Assembly: GCA_045587485.1 (NCBI GenBank)
Contig: JAZNCI010000084.1
Coordinates: 1-31,481 of the forward strand
DNA from: SIG440 sp045587485
GTDB taxonomy: Bacteria > Bacillota > Clostridia > Monoglobales > Monoglobaceae
Length of the DNA: 31,481 nt
Direction of reading: 5' to 3'
Shown: positions 1-8,346 of the stretch, in pieces
How the letters are laid out: each line of letters opens with the position of its first letter
Position numbering within the stretch: the stretch's first letter is position 1
Notes under the pieces: generated by a model
Seen by the model: the letters and a program-made list of their open reading frames with translations, nothing else
Told to the model about the DNA's origin: nothing
Databases searched by the model: none
Position numbers and translations under genes: made by a program

Positions 1-29
1 TAATGAAAGTATATAATTAGGAGAAAATT

Positions 30-1964
30 ATGGGACTTACAATAGCACAGAAAATAATCAAATCCCACCTGCTCGAGGGCGAAATGGTGGCAGGGAGTGA
101 AATTGCGCTTCGCATAGATCAGACCCTTACGCAGGACGCAACGGGTACAATGGCGTATCTTGAGTTTGAGGCTATGGGTGTTCCCAGAGTAAAAACAGAA
201 AAGTCGGTTGCATATATCGACCACAACACTCTGCAAAGTGGCTTTGAGAATGCTGACGACCACAGATTTATAGGCAGCGTTTGCAAAAAGCACGGAATAT
301 ATTTTTCACGACCTGGTAACGGAATTTGCCATCAGGTACACCTTGAAAGATTTGGCATTCCAGGTAAAACCCTTATCGGTTCTGACAGCCATACACCGAC
401 CGGTGGTGGTATTGGTATGATTGCCATTGGTGCAGGCGGTATGGACGTAGCTGTTGCTATGGGTGGCGGTACATATTATATCACCTGTCCAAAAATTGTA
501 AAGGTTAATCTTACCGGAAAGCTTAGCCCCTGGGTTGCGGCAAAAGATGTAATTTTAGAGGTTCTCCGCAGACTTTCTGTTAAAGGCGGCGTTGGCAAAA
601 TTATCGAATACACAGGCGAAGGCGTGAAAACACTATCTGTTCCTGAACGTGCTACCATCACAAATATGGGTGCTGAGCTTGGTGCTACCACCTCTATCTT
701 CCCATCCGACGAAACAACAAGAGAATTTCTCAAGGCTCAGTCAAGAGAAGAAGATTACTCACCCCTTTGTGCCGACGAAGATGCAGTTTATGACGAGGTT
801 GTTGATATCAACCTCAGCGAGCTTGTACCTCTTGCTGCCTGCCCTCATTCCCCTGATAATGTTAAATCTGTTGCAGAAATTGGCGAAATGAAGATTGATC
901 AGGTGTGCATTGGTTCATGCACCAATTCATCACTTCTTGATATGCTGAAGGTTGCATACATCCTTAAAGGCAAGACCGTTCACCCCGATGTATCGCTGTC
1001 AATCGCTCCCGGCTCTAAACAGGTTCTTAATATGCTTGCTGCCTGCGGAGCATTATCCGATATGATTGATTCCGGCGCAAGAATTCTTGAAAGCGCCTGC
1101 GGCCCTTGTATCGGTATGGGTCAGTCACCTAACTCGGGCGGTATCTCGCTTCGTACATTTAACAGAAATTTTGAAGGCCGAAGCGGCACCAAAGACGGTC
1201 AGATTTACCTTGTTTCGCCTGAGCTAGCAGCAGCATCTGCCCTTACAGGAGTGCTTACAGACCCCAGAACTCTTGGTGATATGCCCGAATTTGAACTTCC
1301 CGAGGTATTTACCATTAATGACAATATGGTTGTTCCCCCGGTGGCTGCCGATGATATGGACAGTGTTGAGGTTCTTCGTGGTCCAAACATTAAACCCTTC
1401 CCTGTATCCAAGGCGATGCCTGATGAAATTACGGCAAAATGCAGCCTTAAGGTTGGTGATAATATCACAACAGACCACATTATGCCTGCAGGTGCAAAGA
1501 TACTTCCCCTCCGTTCAAATATTCCCAAGATTTCAGAATACTGCTTTGCTGTTTGTGACGAAAAATTTCACGACAGAGCACTTGAAATGGGTAAGAGCAT
1601 CATTATAGGCGGTTCTAACTATGGGCAGGGCTCGTCAAGAGAGCACGCAGCGCTTGCTCCGCTTTACCTTGGTGTTAAGGCTGTAATTGTTAAATCATTT
1701 GCAAGAATTCATATGGCAAATCTTATAAATGCTGGTATTATCCCCCTGACATTTGCAAACGAGGCAGATTATGATAAAATTGAACAGACAGATGAACTTA
1801 AAATGACCCATCTTTTTGATAACATCATAAACGCAACCGAGCTTACTGTTACAAACGTAAGTAAGGGCTTTGATTTTAAAGTTAAACTTGACCTTTCGAT
1901 GCGCCAGCGTGAAATGCTGAAAGCAGGTGGTCTGTTAAACTACACAAGGGAAAACAGTAAATAA
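30..1964 (+). CDS. acn: Aconitate hydratase (4Fe-4S)
   Basis: Interconverts citrate and isocitrate in the cytoplasm, the step before the icd gene that follows. The 644-residue protein has the aconitase order: an N-terminal catalytic part with DHN at residues 64-66 and GSDSHT at 117-122, cluster cysteines in GSCTNSS (Cys297) and ACGPC (Cys357, Cys360), and a C-terminal swivel domain with GSSREHAAL. It is shorter than the 850-900 residue AcnA/AcnB enzymes and fits the compact aconitase of anaerobic Firmicutes. An AGGAG at 19-23 precedes the ATG at a normal distance. The stop is 19 bases before icd, so the two are very likely co-transcribed. The promoter, and possibly a citrate synthase gene, would lie left of the window. 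Identification as aconitase is from motifs; homoaconitase or isopropylmalate isomerase is less likely given the icd partner. Confidence 0.95.
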   Translation: MGLTIAQKIIKSHLLEGEMVAGSEIALRIDQTLTQDATGTMAYLEFEAMGVPRVKTEKSVAYIDHNTLQSGFENADDHRFIGSVCKKHGIYFSRPGNGICHQVHLERFGIPGKTLIGSDSHTPTGGGIGMIAIGAGGMDVAVAMGGGTYYITCPKIVKVNLTGKLSPWVAAKDVILEVLRRLSVKGGVGKIIEYTGEGVKTLSVPERATITNMGAELGATTSIFPSDETTREFLKAQSREEDYSPLCADEDAVYDEVVDINLSELVPLAACPHSPDNVKSVAEIGEMKIDQVCIGSCTNSSLLDMLKVAYILKGKTVHPDVSLSIAPGSKQVLNMLAACGALSDMIDSGARILESACGPCIGMGQSPNSGGISLRTFNRNFEGRSGTKDGQIYLVSPELAAASALTGVLTDPRTLGDMPEFELPEVFTINDNMVVPPVAADDMDSVEVLRGPNIKPFPVSKAMPDEITAKCSLKVGDNITTDHIMPAGAKILPLRSNIPKISEYCFAVCDEKFHDRALEMGKSIIIGGSNYGQGSSREHAALAPLYLGVKAVIVKSFARIHMANLINAGIIPLTFANEADYDKIEQTDELKMTHLFDNIINATELTVTNVSKGFDFKVKLDLSMRQREMLKAGGLLNYTRENSK

Positions 1965-1983
1965 ACTAACGGAGGAACATAAA

Positions 1984-3195
1984 ATGGAAAAAATCAAAAT
2001 GACAACTCCCCTTGTCGAGATGGACGGGGACGAAATGACCCGAATTATATGGAAAATGATTAAGGACATCCTTATTCTTCCATATATTGATTTGAAATCA
2101 GAGTATTATGACTTAGGTCTTGAATATAGAAACGAAACAGACGATAAGGTTACATTTGACTCGGCATATGCCACAAAAAAATATGGTGTTGCCGTTAAGT
2201 GCGCAACCATCACACCCAACGCAGATCGTGTCAAAGAATATAAACTTAAAGAAATGTGGAAATCACCCAATGGTACAATCCGTGCAATTTTAGACGGAAC
2301 TGTTTTCCGTGCCCCCATTATTGTGAAAGGCATTACCCCCTACATTCCCACCTGGACAAAACCAATCACAATTGCCCGTCACGCATACGGGGATGTATAC
2401 AAAAACACCGAAATGCAGGTTCCGGCAGGCTCAAAATGCGAGCTCCTGTGCACAGATAAAGACGGTAAGGAAATCAGACAGACCATTCACGAATTCACCG
2501 ACAGTGATGGTATTATACAGGGTCTTCACAATATTGATAAATCAATTACCAGCTTTGCACGTTGTTGCTTTAATTATGCCCTTGACACAAAGCAGGATAT
2601 ATGGTTTGCAACAAAGGACACAATTTCAAAAAAATATGACCATAGGTTTAAAGATATTTTCAACGAAATATTTGAGGCAGAATATAAAGAAAAATTTGAT
2701 GCAGCGGGTATTGAATATTTCTATACCCTTATCGACGATGCAGTTGCACGTGTTGTACGATCAGAGGGCGGATATATCTGGGCCTGCAAGAACTATGACG
2801 GCGATGTAATGTCGGATATGGTCGCAACAGCTTACGGCAGTCTTGCTATGATGACCTCTGTGCTTGTATCACCCGACGGAACATACGAATACGAGGCTGC
2901 ACACGGCACAGTTCAGCGTCACTATTACAAGCATCTGAAAGGCGAGGAAACCTCAACAAACAGCGTTGCAACCTTGTTTGCATGGACAGGTGCTCTTCGC
3001 AAAAGAGGTGAGCTTGACGGTTTGTTTGACCTTTGTGCTTTTGCTGACAAGCTGGAGAAAGCTACAATCAAGACTATCGAAGATGGTACTATGACTGGCG
3101 ACCTTTACCTCCTTTCAAGTCTTGAAAACAAGAAAAAGGTTAATACAGAGGAATTTTTGCTTACAGTAAGTGAAAATCTCAAGGCAATGCTTTAA
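1984..3195 (+). CDS. icd: NADP-dependent isocitrate dehydrogenase
   Basis: Oxidatively decarboxylates isocitrate to 2-oxoglutarate. The 403-residue length and sequence match the homodimeric, eukaryotic-like subfamily of NADP isocitrate dehydrogenase rather than the E. coli type. Visible motifs are SPNGTIR at residues 94-100 (substrate phosphate-loop region), the substrate arginine-rich stretch ITIARHAYGD near 128-137, the metal-binding aspartates in LIDDAVA and NYDGDVMSD, and the cofactor loop EAAHGTVQRHY, whose form suits NADP. GGAGG lies just before the ATG. It sits between acn and rex, giving a two-enzyme route to 2-oxoglutarate for glutamate synthesis and NADPH production. No other citric acid cycle gene is visible, so a full cycle cannot be claimed. 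Confidence 0.95.
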   Translation: MEKIKMTTPLVEMDGDEMTRIIWKMIKDILILPYIDLKSEYYDLGLEYRNETDDKVTFDSAYATKKYGVAVKCATITPNADRVKEYKLKEMWKSPNGTIRAILDGTVFRAPIIVKGITPYIPTWTKPITIARHAYGDVYKNTEMQVPAGSKCELLCTDKDGKEIRQTIHEFTDSDGIIQGLHNIDKSITSFARCCFNYALDTKQDIWFATKDTISKKYDHRFKDIFNEIFEAEYKEKFDAAGIEYFYTLIDDAVARVVRSEGGYIWACKNYDGDVMSDMVATAYGSLAMMTSVLVSPDGTYEYEAAHGTVQRHYYKHLKGEETSTNSVATLFAWTGALRKRGELDGLFDLCAFADKLEKATIKTIEDGTMTGDLYLLSSLENKKKVNTEEFLLTVSENLKAML

Positions 3196-3229
3196 TCTCT
3201 CTTTTTAATATTAATTGGAGGAAATTTTA

Positions 3230-3874
3230 ATGGAAAAGCAGGTATCCCCATCCGTCATAAATCGTCTTCCCAGATATTATCGTTACCTTGGCGAGCTTAT
3301 GAATTCGGGTGTTGAAAGAATATCATCAAAAGAATTAAGCAAAAAAATGAGCGTTACTGCATCACAGATACGCCAGGATTTAAACTGTTTCGGCGGTTTT
3401 GGGCAGCAGGGCTATGGCTATAATGTGGAGTATCTGTATGGTGAAATTGCAGGTATCCTTGGGCTTAATTCAAAATACAAAGCAATTTTAGTGGGCGCAG
3501 GTAACATTGGTCACGCACTGACGAGCAACACAAATTTTGAAAAACGTGGCTTTGAGCTTATCGGAATTTTTGATAACGACCCAGAAAAAATTGGTATGGA
3601 AATTGACAATCTAAAGGTTCTGGATTCGGCAAATATGAAGAGTTTTGTTGAGGAGCATAATCCAACTATGGCTATTCTGTCTGTTCCAAAAGCAGTAGTC
3701 AATCAAGTTACACAAGAGCTTATTGATTGTGGAATAAAAGCATTTCTCAACTTTTCATACGCCGAAATCACAACCAAAGATGACATTGTGGTTGAAAATA
3801 TTCATTTGGGTGACAGCTTAATGCGTCTATGCTATAAAATTTCCGAAAAAAACTCTATTGAAACTGAGGGCTAA
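3230..3874 (+). CDS. rex: Redox-sensing transcriptional repressor Rex
   Basis: Rex binds DNA when NAD+ is high and lets go when NADH rises, controlling fermentation and hydrogenase genes. The 214-residue protein has an N-terminal winged helix (about residues 10-75, with SQIRQDLNCFGGFG as the recognition region), a Rossmann fold with GAGNIG at 89-94, and a C-terminal helix for domain swapping. The ATG at 3230 is chosen over an in-frame TTG at 3215 because GGAGG at 3217-3221 is placed correctly for the ATG and overlaps the TTG. It follows icd by 34 bases and precedes the next gene by 3 bases, so it is probably part of the acn-icd operon. A Rex-like operator is present at 23321-23338 in front of the hydrogenase operon. 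Confidence 0.95.
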   Translation: MEKQVSPSVINRLPRYYRYLGELMNSGVERISSKELSKKMSVTASQIRQDLNCFGGFGQQGYGYNVEYLYGEIAGILGLNSKYKAILVGAGNIGHALTSNTNFEKRGFELIGIFDNDPEKIGMEIDNLKVLDSANMKSFVEEHNPTMAILSVPKAVVNQVTQELIDCGIKAFLNFSYAEITTKDDIVVENIHLGDSLMRLCYKISEKNSIETEG

Positions 3875-3877
3875 ATC

Positions 3878-4687
3878 ATGCGTGTTTATGCTCTTGTAGG
3901 GAAATCAGGAACAGGTAAAAGCTATCATTGTATTGATTTGGCACACGAAAAAAATATTGAAGGCATAATTGATGACGGTCTGCTTATTTCAGGTGGACGT
4001 ATTCTTGCCGGCACATCCGCCAAGCACGAAGCAAACAAAATTGCCTCAGTCAAGCGTGCAATTTTTGAAAATCCCAGACATGCTGAGGATGTTGCTGATG
4101 CAATAAAAAGCAACTTGCTTGAATCGGTTCTTGTGCTTGGTACATCTGACCGTATGGTAAAGCTTATTGCCAAGCGGATAGGCTTGCCGGAGATTGAAGA
4201 AATAATTTATATAGAGGATATTGCCACACCTGATGAAATCAACACAGCCTTCGATATGCGCAACAAACAGGGCAAGCATATTATTCCTGCTCCTGTGCCC
4301 GAGGTGAAAAAGCAGTTTTCAGGTTATTTTTTAAAATCTCTTGTTATTCCGGGAAAGCGTGGCAGAATCAGCTCAGAGGACACAATTATCCGCCCTACCT
4401 ACAGTTATTTGGGCAATTTTAAAATATCCTCACGGGCTGTCGCAGATATTTGTCGTTATGAAATTTTAAAATTTCCGGAAATTGCAAAAATATATAAAAT
4501 CCAAAGTGTATCAGACAACGACGGATTCATTGAAATTTCCGTGGAAATATCATTCAGCTATCCCTGCAATATTCCAAAAATAACCGACGAGCTGCAAAAA
4601 AAGCTGCGTGAGGCAGTGGAATACAGCACTTCAATTTGTGCAAAAGAAATTAATATATTTATTAAATCTCTGACAGTAAGTGAATGA
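3878..4687 (+). CDS. P-loop protein with Asp23/Gls24-like C-terminal domain
   Basis: Function unknown. The 269-residue protein starts with a hydrophobic strand and a clear Walker A motif, GKSGTGKS at residues 8-15, suggesting an ATP or GTP binding domain across about residues 1-130. The C-terminal part (about 178-266) resembles the Asp23/Gls24 alkaline-shock fold: a segment of the type FKISSRAVADICRYE, then a beta strand and NIPKITDELQ with a closing helix and KEINIFIKSL. No signal peptide or membrane segment is seen. Its ATG lies 3 bases after the rex stop with only a weak ribosome site, so translation is probably coupled to rex. The P-loop is seen directly; the Asp23-like assignment is my recognition of the pattern and needs a profile search. 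Confidence 0.8.
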   Translation: MRVYALVGKSGTGKSYHCIDLAHEKNIEGIIDDGLLISGGRILAGTSAKHEANKIASVKRAIFENPRHAEDVADAIKSNLLESVLVLGTSDRMVKLIAKRIGLPEIEEIIYIEDIATPDEINTAFDMRNKQGKHIIPAPVPEVKKQFSGYFLKSLVIPGKRGRISSEDTIIRPTYSYLGNFKISSRAVADICRYEILKFPEIAKIYKIQSVSDNDGFIEISVEISFSYPCNIPKITDELQKKLREAVEYSTSICAKEINIFIKSLTVSE

Positions 4688-4707
4688 AACGAACAGGTGA
4701 ATTTATT

Positions 4708-5550
4708 ATGATAAGACTTTATAACATTGACCATTTCAGCCTTGATGAAACTTTTCTTTGCGGACAATGCTTTCGTTGGAAAAAAGAAAGCGACGGTACC
4801 TTTTACGGAGTTGTGGGCAACCATGCTGTTAAAATGTATTATCACGACCCAAAAACAATCTATGTCGAAAGTTCAAATCCTGACCTTGTATACTGGAGCC
4901 ATTATCTGAACTTTTCAAATGATTATAATATTATCGAGGAAAAACTGTGGCAGGACGAAAAGCTGAGGCCCTGTATCGAAAAGGGTCGAGGAATAAGAAT
5001 TCTTCGTCAGGATTTGTGGGAAACAATTGTTTCGTTTATTATATCTGCAAACAACAATATTCCCCGAATTAAAAAAATTATTTCAGCTCTTTGCGAAGCT
5101 TTCGGTGAAAAAATAGACTTTGACGGAAAAACTTTTTACGGGTTTCCTTCTGCCGAGGTTCTGTCGGTGCTTACTCCCGAGGATTTGGCTCCAATCCGTG
5201 CAGGCTTCAGGGATAAATATATAATCGATGCTGCTAAATCGGTTGTATCAGGAAAAATAAATCTCGAAGAACTTCCCAAAATGAGTAATGTCGACGCAAA
5301 AGCTGCCCTTATGAAAATAAAAGGTGTTGGCAGCAAGGTTGCTGATTGTGTTTTACTTTTTGCTCTGGGAAGGTATAAAATCTTTCCTCAGGACGTATGG
5401 ATTAAACGAATTCTTAACGACCTTTATGGTGTTGAGGAAAACGAAATCACTGTTTTTGTAGAAAAAAACTTTGGCAATTTTGGCGGTGTTGCTCAACAAT
5501 ATCTATACTATTATTATGCCATAGAAAAAAACAATAATATTACAGCATAA
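4708..5550 (+). CDS. ogg: 8-oxoguanine DNA glycosylase/AP lyase (OGG type)
   Basis: Removes 8-oxoguanine from DNA and cleaves the abasic site. The protein resembles human OGG1 and its clostridial counterparts: an N-terminal region with CGQCFRW, then a helix-hairpin-helix GPD core. The hairpin GVGSKVADC carries the Schiff-base lysine (Lys210), and PQDVWIKRI holds the catalytic aspartate (Asp229), matching Lys249 and Asp268 of human OGG1. An in-frame ATG at 4684 overlaps the upstream stop, but AGGTGA at 4694-4699 fits the ATG at 4708, giving 280 residues. It is in the acn-rex operon, 26 bases before the nitroreductase. Presence with Rex and a nitroreductase suggests a redox or oxygen-stress theme, which is inference. 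Confidence 0.93.
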   Translation: MIRLYNIDHFSLDETFLCGQCFRWKKESDGTFYGVVGNHAVKMYYHDPKTIYVESSNPDLVYWSHYLNFSNDYNIIEEKLWQDEKLRPCIEKGRGIRILRQDLWETIVSFIISANNNIPRIKKIISALCEAFGEKIDFDGKTFYGFPSAEVLSVLTPEDLAPIRAGFRDKYIIDAAKSVVSGKINLEELPKMSNVDAKAALMKIKGVGSKVADCVLLFALGRYKIFPQDVWIKRILNDLYGVEENEITVFVEKNFGNFGGVAQQYLYYYYAIEKNNNITA

Positions 5551-5576
5551 AATCAAAATCGAAAGGATTTATTTAA

Positions 5577-6149
5577 ATGGATGTAAAACATGCATTACTT
5601 GAAAGACGTACAATACGAAAGTTTATCCAACAACCCATTCCAAAACAAGATTTGATTGACCTTGTTGAATATGCCAGACTGGCTGCATATCCCGGAAATA
5701 ACCAGTCACTTAAATTTGTTATTGTTGACAAAAAGCCTTTGGTTGATACTGTTTTTGAAAACACCAAATGGGCAGGCTATCTTGCTGACGGAACACCAAA
5801 ACTGGATGAACGTCCTACCGCATTTATTGCAATTTTGGGCGACAAAAGCCTTAATAAATCCTTTGAGGTAGAATCAGGTGCTGCAGTTACATCAATGATG
5901 CTTGGTGCATATGAAAAAGGCATTGCAAGCTGCTGGATAGGTTCGCTTAACAAAACAAACATAATGAAAGCACTCAAGCTGAGCGAAAATGACTACTCAC
6001 TTCCTTATGTTCTTGCTCTCGGTTATCCTGCACAGGTAAGCCGTGCTTGCGAAATGAATGATGGCAATATAAAGTATTTTCTTGATGAAGAAAATACACT
6101 GAATGTACCAAAACGTTCATTGGATGATATTCTTATCAATATTGATTAA
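5577..6149 (+). CDS. Nitroreductase family flavoprotein
   Basis: A small FMN-dependent oxidoreductase of the nitroreductase superfamily, 190 residues. It begins with the typical ERRTIRKF segment (around residue 9) used in FMN phosphate binding, followed by a PGNNQSLKFVIV stretch where related enzymes have the A/P-S-x-x-N-x-Q-P-W type FMN loop, and later a GSLNKTNIMKAL helix and VLALGYP, which are common near the C-terminus of this family. The true electron acceptor cannot be told from sequence. It is the last gene of the plus-strand operon: AAAGGA precedes the ATG and a strong terminator starts 35 bases after the stop. Confidence 0.88.
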   Translation: MDVKHALLERRTIRKFIQQPIPKQDLIDLVEYARLAAYPGNNQSLKFVIVDKKPLVDTVFENTKWAGYLADGTPKLDERPTAFIAILGDKSLNKSFEVESGAAVTSMMLGAYEKGIASCWIGSLNKTNIMKALKLSENDYSLPYVLALGYPAQVSRACEMNDGNIKYFLDEENTLNVPKRSLDDILINID

Positions 6150-6184
6150 ATTTATATCTATTTACTGTTTTAAGTAATATGAAT

Positions 6185-6222
6185 AAGGAACGGATTAACA
6201 TATATAATCCGTTCCTTTTTTT
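6185..6222 (+). terminator. Intrinsic terminator of the acn-nitroreductase operon
   Basis: A perfect 13-base-pair stem (6185-6197 with 6205-6217, core GGAACGGATTA) encloses a 7-base loop and is followed by a run of seven T. It lies between two convergent genes, and the 6226-6633 gene on the other strand ends only 3 bases further on. In the minus direction the downstream tract is only weakly T-rich, so it mainly serves the plus-strand operon. Confidence 0.93.
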
Positions 6223-6225
6223 CAC

Positions 6226-6633
6226 TTATTTTAGTTTTTTTATAGCTTTCAGGGTTTCGCCAAGCCTTTTATCGAATGCTGGCTTTGTATCAAATCTTTC
6301 ACCACATACACATTCTGTATAGAAAGAATAATTCTGAACTCTTTCATCTATCATTGAAATTAAGGGCATATCACATTTAGTACAACAGTATACCCCCATT
6401 TTTGTTTTTGGAGTGTTACAGATTTGTTTTGTAATATCGTTATAGTGACCGTCCCGTATAACCTCGATGCTGCCAAAATTTCCACAAGTACAAATAAATG
6501 CAATATTCAGATATCTATAGCCAGCTTTATTTATACTGCCTACAATCTTTTCGCAATTATCGCAAAATACCAAGCTACCACCTTGTGTTAAAAACCTTGC
6601 CCCCGAAATTTTTGTAATAGTATTCTTTGCCAC
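6226..6633 (-). CDS. Small protein with two zinc-ribbon-like cysteine modules
   Basis: I do not recognise a named family. The 135-residue soluble protein has cysteines in two equal modules: Cys24-x2-Cys27 with Cys48-x-Cys50-Gly, and Cys84-x2-Cys87 with Cys108-x-Cys110-Gly. Corresponding cysteines are exactly 60 residues apart, so the protein looks like a tandem duplication of one metal-binding ribbon. The tail is lysine-rich (LKAIKKLK). It starts with GTG only 3 bases after the guaB stop and lacks a clear ribosome site, so it is probably translated by coupling to guaB. Codon use and length without stops support a real gene. Zinc binding is inference. Confidence 0.75.
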   Translation of the reverse strand: MAKNTITKISGARFLTQGGSLVFCDNCEKIVGSINKAGYRYLNIAFICTCGNFGSIEVIRDGHYNDITKQICNTPKTKMGVYCCTKCDMPLISMIDERVQNYSFYTECVCGERFDTKPAFDKRLGETLKAIKKLK

Positions 6634-6636
6634 AAT

Positions 6637-8145
6637 TTATTTAACCGGTGCTACATTCTTATCCTTAAGAACAACGTCATGTGCACCGCCCTCAATGATA
6701 CTTGTTGCAGAAACAAGAGTCATCTTTGCGTTTTTCTGGAGTTCAGGGATTGAAAGCACGCCACAGTTGCACATTGTTGACTTTACCTTGTTGAGTGTAA
6801 GTGCGACATTGTCTTTAAGGCTACCTGCATACGGAACATATGAATCAACGCCCTCTTCAAATGACAGCTTTTGTGCGCCGCCCATATCGTACCTTTGCCA
6901 GTTTCTTGCACGGGCAGAGCCTTCGCCCCAGTATTCCTTCATATAGTTGCCGTTTACAGACACCTTGTTTGAAGGGCTTTCGTCAAAACGTGCAAAATAC
7001 CTGCCAAGCATTACAAAGTCAGAACCCATAGCAAGAGCAAGTGTAATATGATAATCGTGAACAATACCACCATCAGAGCAGATAGGAATATAAATTCCTG
7101 TCTTTTCAAAATATTCATCTCTGGCTGCAGCAACCTCCTGAACAGCAGTTGCCTGACCACGACCGATACCCTTTTGTTCACGTGTAATACAGATTGACCC
7201 GCCACCGATACCAATCTTGATAAAGTCTGCGCCTGCTTCTGCAAGAAACATAAAGCCCTCGCGGTCAACAACATTTCCTGCCCCAACCTTAACTGTGTCG
7301 CCATATTTATCACGGATAAACTTGAGTGTTCTTGCCTGCCATTCAGAAAAGCCCTCTGAAGAATCAATACACAGAACATCTGCACCTGCCTCAATAAGCG
7401 CAGGAACACGTTCTTCATAGTCACGGGTATTGATACCCGCGCCAACCACATATCTCTTTGATGAATCAAGGAGTTCTGTGGGATTTTCTTTGTGCGCATC
7501 ATAGTCTTTTCTAAAAACAAAAGCAACCAGACGACGATTTTCATCAATTATGGGAAGTGAATTCAGTTTATTATCCCAGATAATATCATTTGCAGCCTTA
7601 AGAGTTGTGCCTTCAGGTGCATAAATCAGCTTTTCAAAGGGAGTCATAAAATTCTTTACAGGAGTTGAAGGATCCATACGACTGACACGGTAGTCACGTG
7701 GTGTAACAATACCAAGAAGCACACCTTCGGCTGTGCCGTCTTCAGTAACAGCAACAGTATTATGACCTGTTTTGTTACGAAGCTCAATCAATTCAGCAAG
7801 AGTCTGGTCAGGTCTTATATTAGAGTCACTTGCAACAAAACCTGCCTTATGGTTTTTAACTCGTCTTACCATCGCTGCCTCATCTTCAATTGACTGTGAG
7901 CCATATATGAAAGACACACCTCCCTCTTTTGCAAGAGCAATAGCCAGCTTTTCACCTGAAACAGACTGCATAATTGCAGAAACCATAGGAATGTTCATTG
8001 TAATTGCCGGTTCTTCACCCTTTTTAAATTTAACAAGAGGAGTCCTGAGACTCACATTGCTTGTCATACATTCTGCAGAGGAATATCCCGGAACAAGCAA
8101 ATACTCACTGAAGGTATGTGAAGGTTCATTGAAATAATAAGCCAT
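6637..8145 (-). CDS. guaB: IMP dehydrogenase
   Basis: Oxidises IMP to XMP with NAD+, the committed step to GMP. The 502-residue protein has the (beta/alpha)8 barrel interrupted by two CBS domains at roughly residues 105-220. The catalytic loop reads GGGSICITREQKGIGRGQ with Cys319 as nucleophile; DGGIVHDYHITLALAMGSDFVMLG binds the IMP phosphate, and EYWGEGSARARNW at about 404-416 is the mobile flap. It is slightly longer than the usual 485-490 residue bacterial enzyme. GGAG precedes the ATG. It has its own promoter and shares its transcript with the small cysteine-rich gene downstream. Confidence 0.96.
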   Translation of the reverse strand: MAYYFNEPSHTFSEYLLVPGYSSAECMTSNVSLRTPLVKFKKGEEPAITMNIPMVSAIMQSVSGEKLAIALAKEGGVSFIYGSQSIEDEAAMVRRVKNHKAGFVASDSNIRPDQTLAELIELRNKTGHNTVAVTEDGTAEGVLLGIVTPRDYRVSRMDPSTPVKNFMTPFEKLIYAPEGTTLKAANDIIWDNKLNSLPIIDENRRLVAFVFRKDYDAHKENPTELLDSSKRYVVGAGINTRDYEERVPALIEAGADVLCIDSSEGFSEWQARTLKFIRDKYGDTVKVGAGNVVDREGFMFLAEAGADFIKIGIGGGSICITREQKGIGRGQATAVQEVAAARDEYFEKTGIYIPICSDGGIVHDYHITLALAMGSDFVMLGRYFARFDESPSNKVSVNGNYMKEYWGEGSARARNWQRYDMGGAQKLSFEEGVDSYVPYAGSLKDNVALTLNKVKSTMCNCGVLSIPELQKNAKMTLVSATSIIEGGAHDVVLKDKNVAPVK

Positions 8146-8195
8146 TTTTAATTCTCCATTTCTGTTTAGGTATTCATATTTATATATAATAGTTT

Positions 8196-8224
8196 ATTAT
8201 ACAATAAATTCTGCTAAAAAGCAA
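8196..8224 (-). promoter_or_regulatory. Sigma-A type promoter of guaB
   Basis: On the minus strand, TTGCTT (8219-8224) and TATAAT (8196-8201) are separated by exactly 17 bases. The leader to the guaB ATG at 8145 is about 45 bases and contains no recognisable purine riboswitch or T-box. Confidence 0.75.
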
Positions 8225-8300
8225 GGCATAAACAAAACTTTTTTACATTTTTAACCGTAATTTATTGTTTTATAACTATTTAGAAAAAGTGTCTTTTAAA

Positions 8301-8335
8301 TAAAAAAGAGCATATGGATATTTCACCATATACTC
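8301..8335 (-). terminator. Intrinsic terminator after kdgK
   Basis: Minus-strand stem GAGTATATGG / CCATATGCTC (10 pairs with one mismatch, 8308-8317 with 8326-8335) is followed by six T. It begins 11 bases past the kdgK stop and separates the eda-kdgK unit from guaB. Confidence 0.85.
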
Positions 8336-8346
8336 TCAGTTATATT

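Noticed and set aside
1205..1528. Antisense reading frames inside acn (for example 107 codons)
   Set aside because: They lie opposite conserved aconitase coding sequence, have no ribosome site and no recognisable protein pattern.
8146..8300. Purine riboswitch in the guaB leader
   Set aside because: The leader is only about 45 bases from the promoter and shows no conserved three-way-junction elements.
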